Source: Zhihengliuella halotolerans (GTDB taxonomy: Bacteria > Actinomycetota > Actinomycetes > Actinomycetales > Micrococcaceae). From it: a stretch of 64,000 nt of DNA. The first letter of the stretch is position 1. The number at the start of each line of letters is the position of its first letter. Of this stretch, positions 16,987-25,537 are shown piece by piece. The stretch spans positions 2,728,001-2,792,000 of the forward strand of contig NZ_SHLA01000001.1 in NCBI RefSeq assembly GCF_004217565.1, read 5' to 3'. Made by a program: the position numbers and the translations under genes. The notes beneath the pieces were generated by a model that did not search any database, was not told where the DNA came from, and worked only from the letters and a program-made list of their open reading frames with translations.

Positions 16987-17245
16987 TCAGACGTTGACTC
17001 CGCGCTCGCGCAGCATGGCGAACCGCTCCCCCGTCAGCGCGGGCGCGGAAGCGTCGCTTTCGGCCAGCACCTCGGCTTGTTCGGGCCCCAGCCTTCCGTC
17101 GATTCGTCCTGTCACCTAGTACGTGTCCGGTCCCCAAGAAAACGTCCACAGAGTCCCTCGACTTTCTTGGCCAGAGAGAATTCCAACCCCCGCAGATGCT
17201 GGCGCTACGTCCGGGCGGTGGACGGGCGGGCCTAACATGGAGACC

Positions 17246-18745
17246 GTGTCCGATTTCCGCCGCCCCTCCCGCCGCGCCGTCGTAGGCGGGTTCACGTCGC
17301 TGGGCCTGCTGGCCCTGACGGGAACGTTGGCCGCCTGCGGCCGGCAGAACGAGATCCAGCTGGCCGCGGCCCCCGCGACCTCCCTGCCGATCCCTCCGGT
17401 CGCCGACTCGCGCGTCGAGGACGGCATACGGGTCTTCGAACTCGAGGCCCGGACCGGGACGCTTGATCTGGTGCCCGGGTTCCCCACGACGAGCGCCGGC
17501 TTCAATGGCCCTTACCTCGGCCCCACGCTGCGGGCCGAGCGCGGCGAGCACGTGCGCGTGAAGATAACCAACAGCCTGGATGAGGTCACCTCCGTGCACT
17601 GGCACGGAATGCACCTGCCGCCGGAGATGGATGGCGGACCGCACCAGCCGGTCGCCGCCGGGTCCACGTGGGAGCCCGAATGGCTCATCGATCAGCCGGC
17701 CGCGACCCTCTGGTACCACCCGCACCCGCACGGCGAGACGCAGCGGCATGTGAACCTGGGCCTGGCCGGAATGTTCATCGTCGACGATGCGGACGCTCCT
17801 GAGGGGCTGCCGTCCGATTACGGCGTCGACGACGTGCCGGTGATCGTGCAGGACAAGATGGTCGGGGACGAGGGCGACTTCCTGCTGGACAGCTCCGGCA
17901 ACGAGGTCGGCACCCTCGGCAAGACGCTCCTCGTCAACGGTGTCCGCAACGCCCAACTCGAGGTCGCGTCCCGGCGGATCCGCTTGCGCCTGCTCAACGC
18001 CGCACCCGCCCGGACCTTCAACTTCACCTTCGCGGACAGCCGCGAGTTCGCGCTCATCGCGTCCGACGGCGGCCTGCTCACCGCCCCCGTGCCGCTCACC
18101 TCGATCCGCCTGTCGCCGGCCGAGCGGGCGGAGATTGTGGTCGATATCGAGCCGGGCGAGCGGGTCATGCTCCGCTCGGCCGGGGTCGAGTTGGGCGCCG
18201 TCGCGGTACCGGCGGCATTCGGCGGGGACGACGAGTTCGACGTGCTCGAGCTGCGCGCGGCGGGCGAGCTGGCGCCGTCGTCGTCCGTACCGGAGACGCT
18301 GGCCTCGATCGAACGGCTGCGGGAGGACGACGCCGTCGGACTGCGGGAGTTCCGCCTCGCCGACCGGAAGATCAACTCCAAGGACATGGACATGGGGCGC
18401 GTCGATGAGATCGTGCGCGTCGGCACCACGGAGGTCTGGGAGGTGCGGAACACGAACCCGTACCCGCACAACTTCCATGTGCACGACGTCCAGTTTCAGG
18501 TGCTTGCGATCGACGGCGAGGAGCCGCCGCCGGAGCTCGGCGGTTGGAAGGACACGATCTATCTGGAACCGCGCCGCGTGTACCGGATCATCCTGCGGTT
18601 CGGAGACTACACGTCGTCTTCCGTGCCGTACATGTACCACTGCCACCTGCTGCTGCACGAGGACGAAGGCATGATGGGTCAGTTCGTGGTCCTCGAGAAG
18701 GGCGAGGCCGCACCGCTGCGGATCAGCATGGACCACGACCACTGA
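17246..18745 (+). CDS. Multicopper oxidase, Tat-type lipoprotein
   Basis: The 499-aa laccase/CotA/CueO-like enzyme has all four copper motifs: HWHGMH, WYHPHPHG, HNFHVHDVQF and HCHLLLHEDEGMMG, the last with a Met-containing T1 site. The N-terminus has a twin-arginine-like RRPSRRAVVGG followed by a hydrophobic stretch and a lipobox L-A-A-C (Cys31), so it is probably exported folded and membrane-anchored. GTG 17246 was chosen because TAACAT lies 7 nt upstream (leaderless); ATG 17237 would lie inside that -10. Likely roles are cuprous or metal ion oxidation, or phenol oxidation. No copper genes adjoin it. Confidence 0.9.
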   Translation: MSDFRRPSRRAVVGGFTSLGLLALTGTLAACGRQNEIQLAAAPATSLPIPPVADSRVEDGIRVFELEARTGTLDLVPGFPTTSAGFNGPYLGPTLRAERGEHVRVKITNSLDEVTSVHWHGMHLPPEMDGGPHQPVAAGSTWEPEWLIDQPAATLWYHPHPHGETQRHVNLGLAGMFIVDDADAPEGLPSDYGVDDVPVIVQDKMVGDEGDFLLDSSGNEVGTLGKTLLVNGVRNAQLEVASRRIRLRLLNAAPARTFNFTFADSREFALIASDGGLLTAPVPLTSIRLSPAERAEIVVDIEPGERVMLRSAGVELGAVAVPAAFGGDDEFDVLELRAAGELAPSSSVPETLASIERLREDDAVGLREFRLADRKINSKDMDMGRVDEIVRVGTTEVWEVRNTNPYPHNFHVHDVQFQVLAIDGEEPPPELGGWKDTIYLEPRRVYRIILRFGDYTSSSVPYMYHCHLLLHEDEGMMGQFVVLEKGEAAPLRISMDHDH

Positions 18746-18749
18746 CGGG

Positions 18750-18783
18750 CGGCCGCGACGCGAGAATCAACGGGTCGCGGCCG
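18750..18783. terminator. Convergent hairpin terminator, multicopper oxidase / zapE
   Basis: A perfect 10-bp stem (CGGCCGCGAC, 18750-18759, with GTCGCGGCCG, 18774-18783) and a 14-nt loop fill the gap between two converging genes. Confidence 0.75.
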
Positions 18784-19785
18784 TCATGTCCTCAGCAAGC
18801 TCAGCCGGCTGAGGAACCGTTCCGCATCCCGCGGCATGCCACCCCGCGTCGTCCACTCCTCGAACGGCAGGTCGGCCGTGACGTCGAGCCGGTGCTGCGC
18901 GTCGACGAGCACATCCACCAGGTACGCGAACCGCTGGAATCCCTGCTCGTCGATCTCCCCCGGCGCCGGCACGTCCGTCAGTTCCCAGCGCGTGTACCGG
19001 GACGCCAGCGCCACGTAGTCCGCCGCCGACAACGGCGCCTCGCACAGCTGCGCGAACGTCCCCGACAGCACGCCGCGCCCCGCATCCGCGGCACGCACCG
19101 GCACCGTCCGGCTCCCCAACACGACGACGTCGCCGCCCCAGCCGTCGTCACACCGGCCGGCCGTCCAGGCACCCGCAGCGAAGCCCCCGTCCGCGGAGCC
19201 GGCGACGCGATAGTCCGTGCCGGGCACCACCTCGACAACGGCGAGGTGCGCACGGATCTGCTCGATCGCCGGGAGCATGTGGTGATGGAAGAGCGGGTTG
19301 GGCAGCAGGTCCTCCGGCGCGTAGTTCGAGGTGACGACCAGGCCGATCCGCGCCCGGAGAAGGACGTCCAGCAGCCGGCGGATCAGTATGGCGTCTCCGA
19401 CGTCGTGCACGTGGAATTCGTCGATGAAGAGGAGACGCGCCTCGCCGATGAGGCGGGCGATCGCGTCCGCCGCCGGTTCGGCGCGGGCGGCGACGGCCGC
19501 GTTGATCTCGGCGAGGAAGGAGTGCATGTGCACGCGGCGCTTGGGCCCCGGGGCTGCGGCGAAGCAGGCGTCGGCCATCCAGGTCTTGCCGCGACCGACC
19601 CCGCCGAACAGGTACACGCCGCGATCGTGGGCGGCGGTGAGTTGCATGACGGCGGAGCGCTGGCCGGGGTCGAGCGTTCGGCCGCCGACCTCGAGTCCAG
19701 CCGCCAGTTCCTCGGTGTCGACGCCGGGCCACAGGTTTGGGCGCCGCCCGGGCCACTGCATTCCGACTCCCTCCGCCGATTTCAC
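18784..19785 (-). CDS. zapE: AFG1/ZapE-family ATPase
   Basis: The 333-aa AAA-type P-loop ATPase has Walker A GGVGRGKTWM (about 62-71) and Walker B ARLLFIDEFHVHD (about 113-125), followed by the family's TSNYAPEDLLPNPLFHHHMLP stretch. E. coli ZapE binds FtsZ and supports division under stress; mitochondrial AFG1 is related. The initiating ATG lies about 60 bp from the divergent tetR gene and the two share the region with the palindromic operator at 19804-19821. A shorter start eight codons in is possible. Confidence 0.85.
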   Translation of the reverse strand: MKSAEGVGMQWPGRRPNLWPGVDTEELAAGLEVGGRTLDPGQRSAVMQLTAAHDRGVYLFGGVGRGKTWMADACFAAAPGPKRRVHMHSFLAEINAAVAARAEPAADAIARLIGEARLLFIDEFHVHDVGDAILIRRLLDVLLRARIGLVVTSNYAPEDLLPNPLFHHHMLPAIEQIRAHLAVVEVVPGTDYRVAGSADGGFAAGAWTAGRCDDGWGGDVVVLGSRTVPVRAADAGRGVLSGTFAQLCEAPLSAADYVALASRYTRWELTDVPAPGEIDEQGFQRFAYLVDVLVDAQHRLDVTADLPFEEWTTRGGMPRDAERFLSRLSLLRT

Positions 19786-19803
19786 CCTCTACTTCTCTAG
19801 AGT

Positions 19804-19821
19804 ATGTAGACTACTCTACAT
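19804..19821. promoter_or_regulatory. Palindromic operator candidate between zapE and tetR
   Basis: ATGTAGACTACTCTACAT has 7-bp arms with a 4-bp spacer and sits in the divergent intergenic region, 25 bp before the tetR start. The position and symmetry suit autoregulation by the TetR protein and possible control of zapE. Confidence 0.6.
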
Positions 19822-19845
19822 CTACCGAGGAAGGGAACCGGAGCC

Positions 19846-20406
19846 ATGGCGGGAACGGACCGGCGCGAGGCGATCGCCGAAGCGGTGCTCGAGCTCGTCT
19901 CCCACGGAGGGGCCCGCGCGCTCAGCCACGGCGCGATCGACACGCATCTGGGCCTGCCGCGCGGCTCGTCGTCGTACTACTTCCGGACCCGGACACACCT
20001 CATCGCCGCTGCTGCTGACCGGCTGATCGAGCGGTCGCGGGCGCAGTTCATCGCCCTGACCTCAACCATGCCCCCGGCGCCGGCCCCGCAGCAGGCCGCC
20101 GAGGTGATCGCCGGGTACACGGACCGGCTCGTGACGCGGCGCGTGGGCGAGGTGCGGGCGCGGTTCGCGCTGGCGCCGGAGGTTGACGATCCGGTGGTGC
20201 GCGAACATTTGACCCGCGCGTTCTTCTCGCCGGACGCGGCCGCCGCGCTGTGCGAAACGCTGGGGCACCCCGTCCCGCACACCACCGCCCGCGGGCTGCT
20301 CGCCTACTTGGAGGGTGTGGCCGCGCAGGCTGCACTCGGGGTCCCGGACGTGCGCGCCGACGTCCCCCTTCTCGAACGCCTGCTCACCCCGCCGGAGCCG
20401 CACTAG
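19846..20406 (+). CDS. TetR/AcrR family regulator
   Basis: The 186-aa protein has an N-terminal TetR helix-turn-helix (about 6-50; GARALSHGAIDTHLGLPRGSSSYYFRTRTHLI) and a helical ligand domain with a late ALGVPD region. An SD (GAGGAAGGG) precedes ATG 19846. The palindrome 25 bp upstream is its likely operator. Its stop codon TAG is part of the 21-bp repeat that flanks the following ABC cassette, so tetR probably once lay directly before the methyltransferase gene. Confidence 0.85.
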   Translation: MAGTDRREAIAEAVLELVSHGGARALSHGAIDTHLGLPRGSSSYYFRTRTHLIAAAADRLIERSRAQFIALTSTMPPAPAPQQAAEVIAGYTDRLVTRRVGEVRARFALAPEVDDPVVREHLTRAFFSPDAAAALCETLGHPVPHTTARGLLAYLEGVAAQAALGVPDVRADVPLLERLLTPPEPH

Positions 20407-20423
20407 ACTGCACGCGTGAGCGA
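20403..20423. repeat. 21-bp direct repeat, copy 1 (left edge of ABC cassette)
   Basis: The sequence beginning CTAGACTGCACGCG and ending TGAGCGA is identical to 23395-23415. It contains the tetR stop codon and a ghost start (GTG AGC GA) that leads into non-coding sequence antisense to the ABC ATPase gene. The 8-bp palindrome CACGCGTG lies inside it. Confidence 0.85.
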
Positions 20424-20430
20424 GCAAGCC

Positions 20431-21090
20431 TCAATCGCGTTCGACGAGCTTCCCGCCCGCCAGCACCAGGCGGTAGTCGCACGCCTGGGCAACGGTCTCA
20501 CTGTGCGTGGCGATGATGAACTTGCTGCCGCGGTCCTGCAGATCGGCGAAGAGGTCCAGAATGCCACGCTCGGTGGTCTCGTCGAGCGCGCCCGTCGGCT
20601 CGTCCGCCAGCACGACGTTCGGTCGCTTCGCCAGCGCCCGGGCGATCGCCACGCGCTGTGCCTCGCCTCCGGAGAGGTGCTGGACGCGCTTCTGTTCGAA
20701 ACCGCTCAGCTGCACTTCGGCGAGGCATTGGGAGATCAGCGCCGACTTGTCGCCGCGCCCCGCGATGCCCAGGCGGACGTTCTGCGCAACGTTGCGGTCG
20801 TCGAGCAGGTCGTAGCTCTGAGTCACGAATCCGATGTGCTTCATCCGGAAGTCCGCCGACGCCTGAGAATTCTGCGGCACCAGGTCCTGACCGTGGTAGT
20901 ACCGGCCCTCGTAGGCGACATCGAGCCCGGCAAGGACGCGCAGCAGAGTGCTCTTGCCGGATCCGCTGCGCCCCAGAATCGCAATGGAACGATCGCTCTC
21001 GAACATGGACAGGTCCAGCCCGTCGAAGAGGAGCCGACGCTGCCCGTTGGGCTCGCGGATGGACTTGGTGATGGATTCGAGCTGCAGCAT
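20431..21090 (-). CDS. ABC transporter ATP-binding protein (MacB/LolD-like)
   Basis: The 219-aa ATPase has Walker A GRSGSGKST, the Q-loop VTQSYDLL, the signature HLSGGEAQRVAIARAL and Walker B VLADEPTGALDE, a combination typical of the LolD/MacB/FtsE export-type branch. ATG 21090 overlaps the preceding permease stop (TGATG). It should power the two FtsX-like permeases encoded upstream. The cargo is unknown; candidates are a lipoprotein, peptide or bacteriocin. It is the last gene of the cassette. Confidence 0.88.
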   Translation of the reverse strand: MLQLESITKSIREPNGQRRLLFDGLDLSMFESDRSIAILGRSGSGKSTLLRVLAGLDVAYEGRYYHGQDLVPQNSQASADFRMKHIGFVTQSYDLLDDRNVAQNVRLGIAGRGDKSALISQCLAEVQLSGFEQKRVQHLSGGEAQRVAIARALAKRPNVVLADEPTGALDETTERGILDLFADLQDRGSKFIIATHSETVAQACDYRLVLAGGKLVERD

Positions 21091-22370
21091 CAGAGACTGG
21101 CCGCCTTTCCGGAGTCGACGTCGAGGCAACGCCTGAGGAGATAGTGCTGGTGGGCCGAGTCGAGAACCACCAGGAGGACAAAAACCCACAGCGCCGTGAA
21201 CAGTGCTCCAGAACTGCTCGCCGGCACCATGCGCACGGCGACCGCAGTGGCGAGAAACGTCAGCCCGTAGCCGATCATCGAACTGCGCACGAACATCCGG
21301 CTGATCGCATGCTGGCTGCGACCGAGCCGCAAGAACACCAGCGTCTTATTGCGGCGTCGCCGCATGAGCTGCCAGTTCGCGAACCCGCTAGCCACCACGA
21401 CGCCCAGGAAGAGCATGGCGCCGATGGCCTGAACAAGCGCAGCATTGCCCTGGATGACCGACTTCACCAGCGAGAACTGCACCAGGTACGTCGGCAAATT
21501 CAGCAGCGAGTACTGGTCGAAGCCGCTCGCTTCCGACGCGGCGGCGATTTCGCGGAGTACTTGATCAGCACTCAGCTCTTTCGGAGCAGCCACATTGGCG
21601 TTGATCATTTCGAAGTAGAGCATCCCGGCCAGAGACTGCTCGTCGGCGGCGAAGTCGCCTAGTACGGACGGGTAGGGAATCAGCACGTAGTGGTCCAAGT
21701 ACTGGTTCAGCTCGCCCTGATAGTACATAGACGCACGCTCATCGAGGATGCCAGCAATCTCAAACTGTCTCGGCTCGAACCAGAGGTATCCGTCGATCAG
21801 ATCACCCACCTCATAGAGGTCGGAGTAGCTGCTTCCGAGTAGGACCGGGACAGTTCCGCTGGAGTAGTCGACCGCGTCCCAGTCGAAGACCCGGCCTTCA
21901 GCGACCTCCAACCGGTAGAAGTCGAAAGCCGCTCGATTGATACTCATCGACTTCACGTCGAGGACAGTGTTTCCATCCGGACCCTCAAACGGGCCATTAA
22001 CAGTCATCTCGTCGCCGTACCCGTGCTGGAAAGCGGTGTCACCCGGAAAGTCCCGGAGAGGCAGAGCGCTGGCGAACGCTGACAGCAGGTCGAACTCCTT
22101 GTTCGCGTTGAGTTCGTTGTAGAAATCGCCGAGCTGTTCGAGATTCTCCCGGGAATGCCGGAACTCGTCGAAGGCATCCGGCTCGGCCAGCATGTCGACG
22201 ATCCCGTACATGTTCACGTCCGCGTCCTGGGAGAAACTCTGGTCAACGGCCGCATTGCTCGACGACGTGAAAGACGACACGTTGAAGACGGTCAACACCA
22301 GCAAGGCCCAGACCGCCGCCTTGCCACCCAGAATCGCCCAGTTGCGGCGCAGATCGAAGATCAGCTCCAT
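21090..22370 (-). CDS. ABC permease with large extracytoplasmic domain (FtsX/MacB-like), 1
   Basis: The 426-aa protein has one N-terminal TM (about 12-32), an extracytoplasmic domain of some 250 residues, then three C-terminal TMs (about 305-410), the MacB/FtsX topology. It overlaps the next permease by 10 bp and the ATPase by one base. The extracellular domain is unusually acidic and aromatic-rich; I do not recognise it. Codon choice looks less GC-extreme than the flanking tetR and methyltransferase genes, in line with a transferred cassette. Confidence 0.75.
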   Translation of the reverse strand: MELIFDLRRNWAILGGKAAVWALLVLTVFNVSSFTSSSNAAVDQSFSQDADVNMYGIVDMLAEPDAFDEFRHSRENLEQLGDFYNELNANKEFDLLSAFASALPLRDFPGDTAFQHGYGDEMTVNGPFEGPDGNTVLDVKSMSINRAAFDFYRLEVAEGRVFDWDAVDYSSGTVPVLLGSSYSDLYEVGDLIDGYLWFEPRQFEIAGILDERASMYYQGELNQYLDHYVLIPYPSVLGDFAADEQSLAGMLYFEMINANVAAPKELSADQVLREIAAASEASGFDQYSLLNLPTYLVQFSLVKSVIQGNAALVQAIGAMLFLGVVVASGFANWQLMRRRRNKTLVFLRLGRSQHAISRMFVRSSMIGYGLTFLATAVAVRMVPASSSGALFTALWVFVLLVVLDSAHQHYLLRRCLDVDSGKAASL

Positions 22371-23290
22371 GAGCGCACCCCCTTGCGCGGAACGACGGCC
22401 AGCACGAATACGACAACGACGATCGCCGCCAGTGCTGCTTCGATTCGGAGGACGTTGCCGACCGAGACCAGCGGATCACGTGCAAAGGCCACGATGAGGG
22501 CAGCAGGCAGCCCTGCCCCGACAGCGACACCCACGACCTGGCCCGCTGACCAGGCCGCCGTCCTGGCTCGCCGGTGTCCCAGCAGGTGGAGAACTTCGTG
22601 GCGCCGTCGCAGAAGGGTTGCCGCAAGCAAGCCCGTCATGGCCGCTCCGATCGTCACGATCGTGAACCCGAGGCCGAGCAGGATCGGTGAGACATAGTCG
22701 ATATTCGTTCGCTTGTTTGTGGAACCGTCTATTGACGCGACTCCGTCCGCTCCGAAGGCGTCAACGTATCGCGCGTGCGCATCCGGCAGATCCACGACGA
22801 CGTCGCCGAGGCCGCCGCTCGTGCGGTCGGGGTCGCTGATCAAGACGTCGGCTGAAAGCAGACTTTCCTCGTTGGTGCCGAGTCGGCCGGTCACCTCGTA
22901 GGACTCGCCGTCGTACTCGAAGTATTCAACACCGCCGCGTTCGACCACGGGAATCTCCGACCCGACGATCGCTTTGTCGTGCTCGCCTGAGGCGAAAACT
23001 CGGCCCTCGTACAGCGGCAGCGAAAGTCCGGATGCGTCTTCGATCAGCAGGTTCCGCACTCGGGCGTTGCCGGGGAGATGCACGTAAACACGTGCCTCCG
23101 GAGCGAGTTCGTGCGCATTGGCCGCGATCCGCTCGGCATCACCGCTCACCTGGATGCTCTCGGTCGAATAGAGCTTGTTGCCCTCGAGAGTGATGGCCTC
23201 CTGCTTCACGCTGTAGACCGTCAACGCGGACCCCAACAGCATGAACAGCACCAGCAGCGAGCCTGTGACCAGCCCGTTTCGATTATTCAT
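22361..23290 (-). CDS. ABC permease (FtsX/MacB-like), 2
   Basis: The 309-aa protein has an N-terminal TM (about 7-27), an extracytoplasmic domain of about 170 residues, and three TMs after residue 200 (PILLGLGFTIVTIGAAMTGLLAA and two more). It probably pairs with the neighbouring permease as a heterodimer. ATG 23290 was chosen for its GGGGGA upstream and position just before the first TM. It is the first gene of the three-gene cassette, which is transcribed against both neighbours. Confidence 0.75.
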   Translation of the reverse strand: MNNRNGLVTGSLLVLFMLLGSALTVYSVKQEAITLEGNKLYSTESIQVSGDAERIAANAHELAPEARVYVHLPGNARVRNLLIEDASGLSLPLYEGRVFASGEHDKAIVGSEIPVVERGGVEYFEYDGESYEVTGRLGTNEESLLSADVLISDPDRTSGGLGDVVVDLPDAHARYVDAFGADGVASIDGSTNKRTNIDYVSPILLGLGFTIVTIGAAMTGLLAATLLRRRHEVLHLLGHRRARTAAWSAGQVVGVAVGAGLPAALIVAFARDPLVSVGNVLRIEAALAAIVVVVFVLAVVPRKGVRSWS

Positions 23291-23394
23291 CGTCCCCCAT
23301 CGCCTGCTTCGACCATCGCGCAGACCCAGCAAGAGACAATACAGACCCCGCGACGCCGAACAGATTTCGACTCACCGGATTCGGGCGGGCGGGC

Positions 23395-23415
23395 CTAGAC
23401 TGCACGCGTGAGCGA
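23395..23415. repeat. 21-bp direct repeat, copy 2 (right edge of ABC cassette)
   Basis: Identical to 20403-20423. Here the repeat is functional: TAGACT is a -10 hexamer, 6 nt later GTG 23408 starts the methyltransferase, and the repeat ends in its second and third codons. Confidence 0.85.
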
Positions 23416-24010
23416 AGAATCCACAACGGCCGCCTACTCTGCGCGCGCCGACGAATACACGAGACTGCTCGGATCGATCGAGGACACCCACGCGCAAGAC
23501 CGCGAGTTGATCGCCGCGTGGGCAGACACGGCGCCGGGGCTGATCGTCGATGCCGGCTGCGGCCCCGGGCACTGGGCCGGATGGCTGCACGGGCGCGGAC
23601 AAGACGTCGTCGGGATCGACTTGGTGCCCGAGTTCGTCGCCGTCGCGCGGGAACGGTTCCCCCAGGTCCGCTTCGAGCGCTCCTCCCTGGCCGACGTCGC
23701 GACCGGCGAGCCGGCCGGCGGAATCCTCGCCTGGTACTCGCTCATCCACACACCACCGGAGGACGTACTCGACATCTTGGTCGGCTTCCACACGCGCCTC
23801 ACGCCCGGAGGAACGGCGCTGCTCGGATTCTTCGAAGGTCCCAGCCGTCAGCAGTTTCACCACGCCGTGGCACCCGCCTATTACTGGTCTCTCGAGGAAC
23901 TCTCCGCCCTGTTGCGCGAGGCCGGCTTCGCCGTCGGCGCCACGCACCGTCGCACCTCCGCCGAGCACCGCCCGCACGCCGCGATCCTCGCGCGCAGGCC
24001 CGCCCGATAG
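23408..24010 (+). CDS. Class I SAM-dependent methyltransferase
   Basis: The 200-aa enzyme has motif I VDAGCGPGHWAGWL (about 46-59), an acidic GIDLVPEFVAVAR loop for the SAM ribose, and the post-motif RFERSSLAD. Substrate unknown. The start is leaderless (TAGACT, 6 nt, GTG). The promoter and first codons lie in the repeat bordering the ABC cassette, so the gene survived the insertion intact. Confidence 0.85.
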   Translation: MSEESTTAAYSARADEYTRLLGSIEDTHAQDRELIAAWADTAPGLIVDAGCGPGHWAGWLHGRGQDVVGIDLVPEFVAVARERFPQVRFERSSLADVATGEPAGGILAWYSLIHTPPEDVLDILVGFHTRLTPGGTALLGFFEGPSRQQFHHAVAPAYYWSLEELSALLREAGFAVGATHRRTSAEHRPHAAILARRPAR

Positions 24011-24051
24011 GCTGGCACCAGACTCCCGCCACACCAGTTCAGAGGATCCCC

Positions 24052-25494
24052 ATGCAGCATTTCGACCTGATCATCATCGGTACCGGATCCGGCAACTCGA
24101 TCCTCGACGAGCGCTTCCGCGGCAGGAAGGTCGCCCTCATCGAGCGCGACAAGTTCGGCGGAACGTGCCTGAACGTCGGCTGCATCCCCACCAAGATGCT
24201 CGTCTACACGGCCGACGTCGCGGCCACGCCCTCCCGCTCCAGCCGGCTCGGCGTCGACGAGACCCTCGACAACGTGCGCTGGTCCGACATCCGCGACCGC
24301 ATCTTCGCCGACCGGATCGACCAGATAGCCGCCGGCGGACGCGACTACCGTCTGAACCACGAGGACAACGCCAACGTCACCGTCTTCGAAGGCGACGCCC
24401 GCTTCACGGGCCCGAAGCAGCTCACCGTCGCCCCGAACGACGGCGGCACGGCGACGACCATCACGGGCGACGAGATCGTGCTCGCCGCCGGCGGCCGGCC
24501 CTCCGTACCGGACATCGAAGGCCTGGCCGACGTCGACTTCCACACGAGCGACACCGTCATGCGCCTCGAGCGCCTGCCCGCATCCATGACGATCCTCGGC
24601 AGCGGCTTCATCGCCGCCGAGTTCGCGCACGTGTTCGCCGCGCTCGGCGTCGCTGTCACGCTCGTCGCCCGCTCCGGCGCACTGCTGCGCGCACAGGACG
24701 CGGAGGTCTCCGAGCGCTTCACCGAGATCGCGCGCGGCAGCTGGGACGTCCGGCTCAACACTGCCACCCGGAAGGTGGAGCAGTACGACGGCGGCATCCG
24801 TCTGCACGTCGAATCCCCTGATGGGCCGGGCGTCATCGAGTCCGAGGTCCTCCTCGTCGCGACCGGCCGGACTCCGAACACCGACCAACTCGACGTGGCC
24901 GCCGGCGGCCTCGAAACCGACGAGGCGGGGCTGCTGAAAGTCGACGAATTCCAGCGCGCAGTGGTCGGCGGCACCCGCGGCGAGAACGGCGCGGTGGCGG
25001 GCGGCGCCGTCGTGCCGGGCGTGTGGGCGCTCGGCGACATCTGCTCGCCGTACCAGCTCAAGCACGTGGCCAACCACGAACAGCGCGTGGTCCAGCACAA
25101 CCTCGTCACCCCGGATGCGCTGGTGGCGTCCGACCACCGGTTCGTCCCGCACGCGGTCTTCAGCTCGCCGCAGGTCGCGTCCGTGGGACTGACGGAGGAG
25201 CAGGCCCGCGCGCGGGGGCTCGAGATCTCGGTCGCGCGGCAGGACTACGGCGGCATCGCCTACGGCTGGGCGATGGAGGACACCACCGGGTTCGCGAAGC
25301 TCCTCGCGGACAAGAACACCGGGATGCTGGTCGGCGCGCACATCATCGGGCCGCAGGCCTCGAGCCTGCTCCAGCCGCTCATCCAGGCGATGAGCTTCGG
25401 CCAGCCGGTGAAGAACCTGGCGCGCGGGCAGTACTGGATCCACCCGTCACTGCCGGAGCTGATCGAGAACGCCCTGCTCCAGCTGGACGCCTGA
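24052..25494 (+). CDS. mtr: Mycothione reductase
   Basis: A NADPH/FAD disulfide reductase that regenerates mycothiol from mycothione. The 480-aa protein begins with DLIIIGTGSGNSILDERF (FAD), the redox pair GGTCLNVGCIPTK (Cys39, Cys44), a second nucleotide site ILGSGFIAAEFAHVFAALG, and the catalytic His464/Glu469 in WIHPSLPELIEN. GSGNS and the NALLQL ending separate Mtr from lipoamide and mercuric reductases. An upstream TAGGCT and an AGAGGA SD support ATG 24052. It fits an actinobacterium using mycothiol. Confidence 0.92.
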   Translation: MQHFDLIIIGTGSGNSILDERFRGRKVALIERDKFGGTCLNVGCIPTKMLVYTADVAATPSRSSRLGVDETLDNVRWSDIRDRIFADRIDQIAAGGRDYRLNHEDNANVTVFEGDARFTGPKQLTVAPNDGGTATTITGDEIVLAAGGRPSVPDIEGLADVDFHTSDTVMRLERLPASMTILGSGFIAAEFAHVFAALGVAVTLVARSGALLRAQDAEVSERFTEIARGSWDVRLNTATRKVEQYDGGIRLHVESPDGPGVIESEVLLVATGRTPNTDQLDVAAGGLETDEAGLLKVDEFQRAVVGGTRGENGAVAGGAVVPGVWALGDICSPYQLKHVANHEQRVVQHNLVTPDALVASDHRFVPHAVFSSPQVASVGLTEEQARARGLEISVARQDYGGIAYGWAMEDTTGFAKLLADKNTGMLVGAHIIGPQASSLLQPLIQAMSFGQPVKNLARGQYWIHPSLPELIENALLQLDA

Positions 25495-25504
25495 TCCGGC
25501 GCGC

Positions 25505-25537
25505 TTGACCCGGCCAGTGAGGGCGGAGCCGGGTTCA
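25505..25537. terminator. Hairpin between mtr and the small membrane gene
   Basis: TTGACCCGGC pairs with GCCGGGTTCA across a 13-nt loop with a one-base bulge, between convergent genes; it slightly overlaps the stop of the minus-strand gene. Confidence 0.5.

Noticed and set aside
16987-17115. 42-codon minus-strand frame starting at GTG 17115
   Set aside because: Coding-like codon use but no recognisable motif, weak start and an in-frame stop directly before it; kept only as a possible gene remnant in the findings.
20416-21144. Plus-strand frame starting at the left repeat copy (GTG-AGC-GA...)
   Set aside because: It runs antisense through the ABC ATPase gene; only its first three codons resemble the methyltransferase start, as expected from the duplication.
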